Of a stretch of DNA of 19,418 nucleotides, positions 7,736 to 14,262 are shown in pieces. Source of the DNA: JACCTH01 sp050741915 (lineage in GTDB: Bacteria > Actinomycetota > Acidimicrobiia > Spongiisociales > ZC4RG35). The position numbers were made by a program, and so were the translations under genes. The notes beneath the pieces are model-generated. The model made no database searches and was not told the DNA's origin. It saw only the letters and a program-made list of their open reading frames with translations. Numbering within the stretch: the first letter of the stretch is position 1; each line of letters starts with the position of its first letter. The DNA lies in contig JBOGEX010000167.1 of the NCBI GenBank assembly GCA_050741915.1, positions 1 to 19,418 of the forward strand, in the 5' to 3' direction.

Positions 7736-8341
7736 CCAAGTGCCAGAACCTACAGGCGATGCCTCGTCTTGACCGGGACCTACACCGGCCTTCGCTTCGG
7801 CGAACTCCCCGCCCTCCGCACCGACGACCTCGACCTCCTCCGACGCACCCTCCGAGTCGACGAGCAACTCAGCCGACAAGGGTCAGGGACAATGGTGTCA
7901 GGCCCCCTCAAGTCCAAGCAGGCCTACCGCACCATCGGCATCCCCCCATTCCTCGCCAACGAACTGACCGACCACCTCGCCGCCTACCCCTCCGAGTCCG
8001 ATTTGATCTTCTCCCACCAAAACGGCGGACCGCTCGACTACAACCGATTCCGGCTCCGCGATTGCCAACCAGCCGTGGAGGCCTCGGTGGGCCAGCCCTG
8101 CACCCCCCACGACCTACGCCATACCCACGTCGCCATGCTCATCGTCGAAGGACAGTCTCCCCGCTACATAGCCGACCGCCTCGGCCACGAGAGCACCCGA
8201 ACCGTCCTCGACGTCTATGAACACCTATACGAAGGTCTCGACGAGGCAGCCATGGAGGGCCTCGAAGGGCTCCGCACCCAAGCTCAGACGGACACCAGAC
8301 GGACAGTCGCCAGACAAAGAGGGATCGGGCTCGAGCGCTGA
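7736..8341 (+). pseudogene. tyrosine recombinase/integrase, catalytic domain only (N-terminus lost)
   Basis: The frame contains the full catalytic set of phage-type integrases: LTGTYTGLRFGEL (Arg I), the Lys of LKSKQAYRTIGIP, HDLRHTHVA (HxxR), RLGHES (second His) and VLDVYEHLYEG (nucleophile Tyr). Homology begins at CLVLTGTYTGLR, and a TAG at 7733-7735 closes the frame just before it, so the SAM-like core-binding and arm-binding domains are missing. Integrases of this kind have about 350-400 residues; only about 200 remain. A start at TTG 7769 is possible on paper but would cut the domain. The gene reads toward the tRNA-Val attachment core 40 bases downstream, as expected for the enzyme that inserted this element. 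Confidence 0.8.
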
Positions 8342-8380
8342 AGGGCAGGAAGCCCACATTCCGCAAGGCATTCTGGGTTG

Positions 8381-8548
8381 TGGGCGTTGACGGATTCGAA
8401 CCGCCGACCTCTTCCTTGTAACGGAAGTCACGCCCAACTCTCTGACCAGGGAAAGTGCCGGACTCCCCAGTGGCAACAGGCGATTTCGGTGCCGCTGGAC
8501 ACGGACAATTGTGGTCATCCCGCAGCCTTTCGCGTCCAAAACGCGTCC
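8381..8548 (-). repeat. attachment-site-like module: tRNA-Val(UAC) 3' half, spacer and GGACGCG box (right copy)
   Basis: The minus strand from 8427 to 8381 reads anticodon arm CTTCC-GTTACAA-GGAAG (anticodon UAC), variable AGGTC, T-arm GGCGG-TTCGAAT-CCGTC, acceptor AACGCCC and discriminator A; no CCA is encoded. The T-stem differs from the left copy by a compensating pair, so both derive from once-functional tRNAs and not from simple copying error. The distance to the box at 8529 is 148 bases, exactly as in the left copy, and the spacer shares short stretches (CAGGCG..TTTCGGT). A normal D-arm and 5' acceptor strand are not found at the usual place. Confidence 0.7.
8529..8548 (-). promoter_or_regulatory. 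direct-repeat box, possible integrase/excisionase arm site (right)
   Basis: Same 20 bases as 4711-4730: GGACGCG-TTTT-GGACGCG-AA on the minus strand. It is the best-conserved part of the module outside the tRNA core, which suggests selection for protein binding before the element decayed. Confidence 0.4.
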
Positions 8549-8821
8549 CGGCAAACTCCGGTTGTTGTCCCCCCGAAGCTCCGGCCGCGCGTCAGGCCCG
8601 CCGAGAGCTCGGGTGGTCGTGTCTGCCGCACGAGCCGGCGATGACCCAGACGCTTGAGCGAGGGGAACCAGTCATAAAGGGTCTCGCGACCTCCGTCCCT
8701 GCTGGATGAGAGACAGGTAAGTCTCCAGCCGGTCAAGAGTGCAGGGATCCTCCAAGTCGATGGTGGTTTCTCTTCTGCCGACCGGTAGGCGGCCATCGTA
8801 GGGCGGACCTGTCGAGCCCAC
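8549..8821. other. no clear gene; possible short minus-strand fragment
   Basis: A minus-strand frame from GTG at 8821 to a stop at 8672 gives about 49 residues with protein-like character (TTIDLEDPCTLDRLETYLSL), but no ribosome site or family is recognised. Other frames are antisense to the DinB remnant or are translated tRNA sequence. Confidence 0.3.
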
Positions 8822-9141
8822 ATGACCAGTCGAGCAGGGGCGACCGACAAGTTTCGAGGGCTCCCAGACACCAAAGTGGAACTACAGCCGGCCGACCCCG
8901 CAAGTCTGCAGGCGATTGCGGACCACTGGCGGCGCGACGAATCCGAGATGCGCTCGTGGCTCGCCACCCTCACCGATGAAGACCTTTGTCGTCGTCCTTT
9001 GTTGAAAGGGCTTGCGGTCCACCACTCTGGGCATATCTCTTGCGTGTCGTCGAGCACGGTCTGACCGAGTTGAGCGATGCCGCGGTGTTGTTGGGTCGAG
9101 CCGGGCGTCCGACCGATTCCCTCACCTTTCTCGACTTCACC
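8822..9141 (+). pseudogene. DinB-family remnant, frameshifted
   Basis: The first part (LQAIADHWRRDESEMRSWLATLTDEDL) and a second part in another frame (PLWAYLLRVVEHGLTELSDAAVLLGRAG, then LTFLDF) together match the second half of a DinB/YfiT-like metal-binding four-helix protein, in which LWQYLLHVVNHG is typical. The frame changes by one base at about 9005-9025, and the N-terminal third with the first metal-binding His is missing. A functional product is unlikely. It lies between the right attachment module and the convergent sugar operon. Confidence 0.6.
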
Positions 9142-9211
9142 GGCACCAGCGGAAAAGGAATCGACCGCCGATTCGTCATAGACCGTCCGCGCCTTCCGGT
9201 GCCCGAATTAA

Positions 9212-9520
9212 TCACCGTTCGTAGTCGCTGTGCATCGTGTAGTGCCGGATTTCGACCTCGGCCCCCAACAGCTCCTCGGCTCGTTCTTTCAGCACCGACA
9301 GGTAGGGCATTTGGAGATGGTCTTGTAGGTCTTGGTAGGTGCCAAAGTTTTCGTAGAACATGAAGAGGTCGGGGTCGTTGTCGGTGGAGTGCAGGTGATA
9401 GTCGAGACAGCCCGGCTCAGCCCTGGTCGGGGCGACAAACCCGGCCAGGATCGACAACAACTCGTCTCGTTTCCCGGGCTTGGCCCGTACCAAGCCGATG
9501 AGCGTGCATCCGGGATTCAC
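9212..9520 (-). CDS. antibiotic biosynthesis monooxygenase (ABM/YgiN-like) small protein
   Basis: A 102-residue protein matching the ABM fold: LIGLVRAKPGKRDELLSILA, TRAEPGCLDYHLHSTDNDPD, FMFYENFGTYQDLQDHLQMP. Such proteins form small dimeric alpha/beta barrels; members include quinol monooxygenases and aldose or autoinducer-processing proteins such as LsrG. The GTG at 9520 is chosen because it overlaps the TGA of the preceding ATPase gene (GTGA), showing translational coupling as the last gene of the sugar operon. The longer frame upstream only repeats the ATPase reading region. A role as oxygenase or isomerase acting on the imported compound is inference. No terminator is evident after it. 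Confidence 0.8.
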   Translation of the reverse strand: MNPGCTLIGLVRAKPGKRDELLSILAGFVAPTRAEPGCLDYHLHSTDNDPDLFMFYENFGTYQDLQDHLQMPYLSVLKERAEELLGAEVEIRHYTMHSDYER

Positions 9521-12024
9521 GCAGACCTGGCCGCATCGACCAGGTCGGCAGGCGGATCCTGGTGATAGATCGTGGTCCAAGCTGACAGCACGTTGGCCTT
9601 GGTGACGGGAAGGGCTGGGAGCGCGACGTTTGGTGGAGCGGGCTTTCCAAGCAAGCCATAGGCGGCCAGCGTCGCCTCGGCGACACCCTGATCGAACGGG
9701 CGTTGCGCTCCGACGCCTTTGACCATGCCGCCTTTGGCCAATTCCAAGGCCACCTCGTGGCCGAGGTCGACGGTCGTGACCACCAGATCGGTGCGACCTA
9801 GAGCACGGGCTGCCGCCAAGACCCCCTGTGCGGGGACATCCCAGACCGCCCAGATCCCCTTGAGGTCGGGGTGCTCGGCCAGCATCGCCTCGGCTGCCAG
9901 CTTGGCCTCGGCGGCGAAATCGGGTCCACTGACTCCTCGTTCGACGGCAATTGTCATCTTGGGAAAGTTCTTTTGGATGGTGGTCCTGAAGGCCTCGGAT
10001 CGCAGGGCGGTCACCGCGAAGTCGGAGGCGTGAGTCACCATGCCCACCTTGCCCTGCTTGCCGATCGCCGCCGCCATCAGATTGGCTCCGGCGATCCCGT
10101 TGCCGTAATTGTCCGCCGACACCAAGCTCACATAGTCATCCCCCTGGTTGAGACCCGAGGGGAGATTGTCCATGAATACCAACTTGACGCCCGACGCGGC
10201 CGCGTCCCGAAAGCCGGCGGCGGTCGCTTGGGGATCGGTCGGAATCGAGACGATGATGTCCGGTCGTTGGGCCAGGACGCCCTCCAGGTCGGCAAGCTGC
10301 TGATTCGTGGAGAAGCCGGCATCGGTTACGGCTATCACCTGCACACCCAGACGGGCGAACTCGGATTCGAGCCCGGCGATCTGGGCTTGTGCCCAATCGT
10401 TGTTTCCGTAGTGCATGACAATGGCAGCCTTGGCCTCCATCCCGCGGACCTGGGCGATCTCCTCAGGGGTCAGCACCACCGCCCCCTGGATAATCTGGTT
10501 GAGGGCGGCTTCTTCTGCCTGGGCTTTGCTGCCTCCATTGGTCCCAGCGTTGGCTCCTAAAGCCTTGCGATCGATCTCGCGGTACACGGTGCCACCCTTA
10601 AGCACCAGGATGCGGTCGCTCATCGCCAACAGCTCGGGGAGCTCCGAGGAGATCACGATCACCCCTTTGCCTTGGTCGGCCAGGGCGCGGATGATGTCGA
10701 TGATCTCGGATTTGGCGCCGATGTCAACTCCGGCGGTGGGTTCGTCGAGGATCAGGATTTCGGGCTCGACCGCCAACCATTTCCCAATCACAACCTTCTG
10801 CTGATTACCGCCGGACAACAGCCCCACCCGTTTGCGGATCGAGTCGGTCTTGATGTTCAGCTTCTTCACAAACGATTCAACGATCCCGTCGCCCTTGTCG
10901 TCGTCAACGAGCGGGCCGGCGGCCAACTTTTCGAGGATCGGCACCATCAGGTTGTCGCGCACCGCATGGGACAACACCAGGCCCTGTTTGCGCCGATCCT
11001 CCGGCACCAACGCGATCCCGGCCTCTAAGGCGTCGCCTGGATCATGGATGTGGGTCGTCTGCCCATTGATCTTGACCTCACCCGCCGAAACCTTGTCGAT
11101 GCCATAGAGCACCCGGGTCAGCTCCGTGCGTCCGCTCCCCATCAGACCGGTCAACCCCAGGATCTCGCCTGGGTAAAGCCGGAAGGAAACCTGGTTGACG
11201 CGAGAGCCGCTCGTGAGTCCGGTCACTTCCAGCAACGGCGCTGCCTTGCGATCGACCGGCCGCTCCATGTGTTCAAATGAGACCTTCTGGCCGACGATGT
11301 ATTCGATCATCTGGCCCATGTCGACGTCAGCAATGTTGGCGGTGACGACGTTCCGGCCGTCCCGAACCACCGTGATCCGGTCTGAGATCTCGAAGATCTC
11401 CTCGAGCCGGTGGGAGACATAGACGATGGCGATGCCCTGATCCTGCAAACGTCTCACGATCTCGAACATCGACCGGATCTCGGCGGTGGTCAGAGCGGCT
11501 GAAGGCTCATCCATGATCAGTATCCGGGCGTTCTGGGAGAGGGCCTTGGCTATCTCGGTCAATTGCACGAGACCGGTGGGAAGGTCCCCGACCAGCGCCT
11601 TAGGGTCGATATCGACCTCCATGTTGGCGAACACCTGCCGGGCTCGGTCCACCGCCTCCCGATCGTCGATCAAGCCGATGCCCGTCCGAGGTTCGCGGGT
11701 CAGGTAGATGTTCTGGGCAACCGTCATCGTTGGGACCAGGCTGAACTCCTGGAAGATCATGGCGATCCCGAGCTCGTTGGCCGCCCGCGGGGTAGGGATC
11801 TCCACTTGGACGCCGTCGACTTCGATCGTCCCTTCATCTGGGGTGTTGACCCCGACCAGCATTTTCATCACCGTCGACTTGCCGGCGCCATTGCCGCCCA
11901 AAAGGGCATGCACCTCACCCTTGCGCAGCTCAAAGTCGACGCCTTTGAGAGCTTGCACCCCGCCGAATGACTTTTTGATGCCCTGGAGGCGGGCTGCCAG
12001 ACCGGTCTCTTTCGTTGTGGTCAC
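9517..12024 (-). CDS. sugar ABC transporter double ATPase (RbsA/MglA type) fused to a sugar-binding domain
   Basis: An 835-residue protein. GTG at 12024 is preferred to TTG at 12030 because AGGAGG lies eight bases before the GTG. Numbers below count from the TTG. NBD1: Walker A GGNGAGKST (45-53), Walker B ILIMDEPSAAL (170-180), H207; its signature is degenerate (LPTGLVQL). NBD2: the family-typical degenerate Walker A GLMGSGRTEL, signature LSGGNQQKV (405-413), Walker B ILILDEPTAGVD (427-438). RbsA-type proteins end at about 500-515; here a further 320 residues (about 517-837) form a periplasmic-binding-protein domain closely similar to the lipoprotein encoded at 14263-15468 (NDWAQAQ/NDWSQAQ, VSADNYGNG in both, IWAVWDVPA in both, QRPFDQGVAEA/QRPYDQGVAEA). 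No signal peptide or membrane segment separates the parts, so the binding domain should be cytoplasmic. It could sense internal ligand and gate transport; this is inference. Confidence 0.93.
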   Translation of the reverse strand: MTTTKETGLAARLQGIKKSFGGVQALKGVDFELRKGEVHALLGGNGAGKSTVMKMLVGVNTPDEGTIEVDGVQVEIPTPRAANELGIAMIFQEFSLVPTMTVAQNIYLTREPRTGIGLIDDREAVDRARQVFANMEVDIDPKALVGDLPTGLVQLTEIAKALSQNARILIMDEPSAALTTAEIRSMFEIVRRLQDQGIAIVYVSHRLEEIFEISDRITVVRDGRNVVTANIADVDMGQMIEYIVGQKVSFEHMERPVDRKAAPLLEVTGLTSGSRVNQVSFRLYPGEILGLTGLMGSGRTELTRVLYGIDKVSAGEVKINGQTTHIHDPGDALEAGIALVPEDRRKQGLVLSHAVRDNLMVPILEKLAAGPLVDDDKGDGIVESFVKKLNIKTDSIRKRVGLLSGGNQQKVVIGKWLAVEPEILILDEPTAGVDIGAKSEIIDIIRALADQGKGVIVISSELPELLAMSDRILVLKGGTVYREIDRKALGANAGTNGGSKAQAEEAALNQIIQGAVVLTPEEIAQVRGMEAKAAIVMHYGNNDWAQAQIAGLESEFARLGVQVIAVTDAGFSTNQQLADLEGVLAQRPDIIVSIPTDPQATAAGFRDAAASGVKLVFMDNLPSGLNQGDDYVSLVSADNYGNGIAGANLMAAAIGKQGKVGMVTHASDFAVTALRSEAFRTTIQKNFPKMTIAVERGVSGPDFAAEAKLAAEAMLAEHPDLKGIWAVWDVPAQGVLAAARALGRTDLVVTTVDLGHEVALELAKGGMVKGVGAQRPFDQGVAEATLAAYGLLGKPAPPNVALPALPVTKANVLSAWTTIYHQDPPADLVDAARSA

Positions 12025-12040
12025 CGCCAATTCCTCCTGG

Positions 12041-13015
12041 CTAGCTCTTCCTGGCAGCTGCCACCGCCAGGATGATGATCGCCCCGCGCACGATGAGTTG
12101 CTGATGGAACTCGAGGCCCATCAAGAGCAGACCGTTGTTGATCAGCCCGATCATGAGGGCGCCGACGATCGAACCGATCACGCTGCCGACCCCACCAAAC
12201 AGACTCGTCCCCCCCAGGACTGCCGCCGCGATTACCGACAGCTCATCACCGACTCCGAACTCGTCAGAGCCCGAGCTGAAGCGGCCGGCGTAAAGCATTC
12301 CCGCGACCGCCGCCGCCAGAGAGCTGATCAGAAGCACCCGGCGGGTGATGGACTTGGTGTCAATACCGCTGTAGCGAGCCGCGGTTTCGTTGCCGCCGGT
12401 GGCCAGGACCCTGCGGCCAAAGGGTGTCCGCTTGAGACCGAAGTGCCCGACCACCGCCGCCAGCAGGGTCCACAACAAAAGGGTCGGGATCGGTCCCAGG
12501 TCGCCCTGCCCGAACACGAACTTATAGGCGTCGCTGAGGATGGGGATGGCGGCGGTGTCGCTGATCCACATCGCGCTCCCCTTGGCAATGCCGAGCATCG
12601 CCAGGGTCACCAGAAACGTCGGGATCCCCACCCGGGTGGCCAGCCAGCCGTTGACACTCCCGACCACCACCCCGGTGAGCAAGCCGGCCACGATTCCGCC
12701 GACGAGGCCGAAGCTCTCGATGCCGAGGGCGGTGGCCACCGATGACAGGCCGACGACGGACCCGACCGACAAGTCGATATGGCCGGCGGAGAGCACGAAG
12801 GTCATCGCCACTGCCATTACCGAGATATGGGCGGTCTGGCGGATGATGTTGAGCAGATTGTTGGGGGTGACGAAGCCCTTGTCCGCCAGGGTGATGGCAA
12901 AGAAGACAAGAATGACGGCGAAGCCGATATAGGTCACGTTGCCGCGCCAGTCGAACCCCTTCATCCTCCCGGTGGCGGGTAATAGCCCGGCCGGGGGCGT
13001 TTCCTTGACGGTCAT
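12041..13015 (-). CDS. sugar ABC transporter permease (RbsC-like, BPD_transp_2)
   Basis: A 324-residue polytopic membrane protein, the usual length for this family. It carries the conserved early motif (MAVAMTFVLSAGHIDLSVGS), the cytoplasmic loop GLKRTPFGRRVLATGGNETAARYSGID that contacts the ATPase, and the C-terminal VIAAAVLGGTSLFGGVGSVI. ATG at 13015 (MTVKE) is chosen because it overlaps the stop of the oxidoreductase gene (ATGA) and GGAG lies eight or nine bases before it; ATG at 13033 is an alternative. It forms the membrane channel with the double ATPase encoded 16 bases downstream and receives ligand from the lipoprotein. As this is the only permease gene, a homodimer is expected. Confidence 0.95.
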   Translation of the reverse strand: MTVKETPPAGLLPATGRMKGFDWRGNVTYIGFAVILVFFAITLADKGFVTPNNLLNIIRQTAHISVMAVAMTFVLSAGHIDLSVGSVVGLSSVATALGIESFGLVGGIVAGLLTGVVVGSVNGWLATRVGIPTFLVTLAMLGIAKGSAMWISDTAAIPILSDAYKFVFGQGDLGPIPTLLLWTLLAAVVGHFGLKRTPFGRRVLATGGNETAARYSGIDTKSITRRVLLISSLAAAVAGMLYAGRFSSGSDEFGVGDELSVIAAAVLGGTSLFGGVGSVIGSIVGALMIGLINNGLLLMGLEFHQQLIVRGAIIILAVAAARKS

Positions 13016-14178
13016 TCCTTTAACTCCACCCATGCGTTGTTTTCGGCAGACTCCCCGATGGCGTCGGCGATTCGCTCGATGCGGTAGCCGTCCCGGAAGC
13101 TCGGCGAGGGCTCGGTCCCGGTAACGATTGCTTCCAGGAAGTCGCGCGCCTCGATGATCTTGGTTTCGCCGTAGCCGATGCCGAGGGCTGGGATCGGCCA
13201 GAGGCCGTCGCCGTAGGGGTGGGCCGGACCGGTGAAAATGGTCCGGAAACCCTTTCGATCTGCGGGATCGCCCGCGAAGGCGACCTGCAATCGGTCCCGG
13301 TGCTCGTAATCGAAAAGGATCGACCCGCTGGTCCCGTGCACCTCAAAGGTCAGGAAGTTGTTGCGCCCGTGGGCGTTGCGGGTGGCCTCGATCGACCCCA
13401 CCGCCCCATTCTCGAAGCGAACCAGAGTGAGGACCTCATCGTCGACGTCGACCGCGGCCCGGGGCCGGTCCGACTGCTTTTGAGCCGCGCCCAGCTTGTC
13501 GAGCCCGCCTTCCTGGGTGGGCCGGTCGGGGATGATGGTCCGCAAAACGGCGCTGACCGCAGTGATCTCCCCGGCCAGGTACCTCGCCATGTCGACCACG
13601 TGGGTGCCGATGTCTCCGAGGGCGCCCGAACCGGCGATCGCCTTCTGGAAACGCCAGGAGAGCGGGGCATTGGGATCGGCCGACCAGTCCTGGAGGTAGG
13701 TGCCACGGAAGTTGATCACCTCGCCGATGTCGCCTTCCGCGATCAGCTTCTTGGCCATGGCCACGGCCGGTGTCCGCCGGTAGTTGAAGGCGACCATGTG
13801 GGTGACTCCGGCCTTCTCGGCCGCTTCGAGCATGGTGAGAGCTTCGTCGCCGGAACGGGCCAGAGGCTTCTCGCAGATGATGTGCTTGCCGGCTTCGGCG
13901 GCGGCGATGGCCATCTCAGCATGGAGGTTGTTGGGGGCGACGATGTCGACGATGTCGATGTCGGGATCGTTGACCACCGCCCGCCAATCCGAGCTCGAAC
14001 GTTCGAACCCGTAACGAGTGGCGGCTTCCGCAGCCAACTGGTCGTTGGCGTCGACCAGCACCTTGCGGACGGGAAGGGCCGGCGGCGGCCAGAAGAACAT
14101 CGGCACCCCGGCGTAGGCCAGCGCGTGAGCTTTGCCCATGAACCCTCCGCCGATCATTGCGACGTTCAACTTCTTCAT
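13012..14178 (-). CDS. Gfo/Idh/MocA family oxidoreductase 1
   Basis: A 388-residue protein. The Rossmann NAD(P) motif IGGGFMGKAHA is at 9-19, CEKPL at 102-106 (catalytic Lys in EKP), GTYLQDW at 159-165 and GDIGTHVVD at 188-196 with the likely catalytic H193, so the site looks intact. The start has AGGAGG six bases before ATG. The family oxidises or reduces sugar hydroxyls with NAD(P), including inositol, scyllo-inositol, levoglucosan and other glycosides at C3. The exact substrate cannot be read from the sequence. Its stop overlaps the permease start by ATGA, and a strong hairpin separates it from the lipoprotein gene upstream. A second member of the family starts the divergent operon, which points to an oxidation step matched by a later reduction. 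Confidence 0.93.
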   Translation of the reverse strand: MKKLNVAMIGGGFMGKAHALAYAGVPMFFWPPPALPVRKVLVDANDQLAAEAATRYGFERSSSDWRAVVNDPDIDIVDIVAPNNLHAEMAIAAAEAGKHIICEKPLARSGDEALTMLEAAEKAGVTHMVAFNYRRTPAVAMAKKLIAEGDIGEVINFRGTYLQDWSADPNAPLSWRFQKAIAGSGALGDIGTHVVDMARYLAGEITAVSAVLRTIIPDRPTQEGGLDKLGAAQKQSDRPRAAVDVDDEVLTLVRFENGAVGSIEATRNAHGRNNFLTFEVHGTSGSILFDYEHRDRLQVAFAGDPADRKGFRTIFTGPAHPYGDGLWPIPALGIGYGETKIIEARDFLEAIVTGTEPSPSFRDGYRIERIADAIGESAENNAWVELKE

Positions 14179-14214
14179 TGCGACCTCCTGGGATGGCGGC
14201 GGCCTTGGATATGA

Positions 14215-14254
14215 GATCGACGGCCGGAGACGGGAGCGTCTGCGGCCGTCGATC
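14215..14254 (-). terminator. 40-nt intercistronic hairpin (attenuator or mRNA stabiliser)
   Basis: GATCGACGGCCG (14215-14226) pairs perfectly with CGGCCGTCGATC (14243-14254). Inside, after a single mismatch, AGACG pairs with CGTCT around a GGAG loop. It lies 8 bases after the stop of the sugar-binding lipoprotein and about 36 bases before the oxidoreductase start. No T-run follows in either direction. Such structures after binding-protein genes are known to protect the upstream mRNA or cause partial termination, raising binding protein over the other products. Confidence 0.6.
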
Positions 14255-14262
14255 CCCTCATG

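Larger units (their letters stand above)
4563..8380 (+). mobile_element. putative 3.8-kb tRNA-Val-targeted integrated element with HipA/HIRAN cargo
   Basis: The segment is bounded by the two tRNA-Val 3'-half modules. They lie in direct orientation and are 3,818 bases apart, measured both at the tRNA end and at the GGACGCG box. Its right end holds the 3' part of a tyrosine integrase reading toward the attachment core, the usual arrangement for such elements. Cargo is a DUF1883 gene, a HipA-like kinase and a HIRAN protein. The integrase lacks its N-terminus and no excisionase or replication gene is seen, so the element is probably immobile. The exact ends are inferred from the repeats, not proved. 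Confidence 0.5.

Noticed and set aside
7769..8341. Complete small integrase starting at TTG 7769
   Set aside because: Homology begins upstream of this codon and the core- and arm-binding domains are missing, so it is a truncated gene.
8225..8644. Open frames on both strands with ...ALTDSNRRPLPCNGS... and ...TRKRSAVRIRQRP...
   Set aside because: These are translations of the tRNA-Val 3' end and its flank, a common false gene next to integrases; the same frames appear at 4263-4469 and 4443-4817.
8515..9057. 180-codon minus-strand open frame
   Set aside because: Mostly antisense to the DinB remnant; Ser/Arg-rich with no recognisable domain.
11708..12745. 345-codon plus-strand open frame
   Set aside because: Antisense to the ATPase and permease genes and spans their junction; no protein family visible.
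13219..14214. 331-codon plus-strand open frame
   Set aside because: It lies antisense to the well-supported oxidoreductase 1 gene and has the composition of a GC-rich shadow frame.
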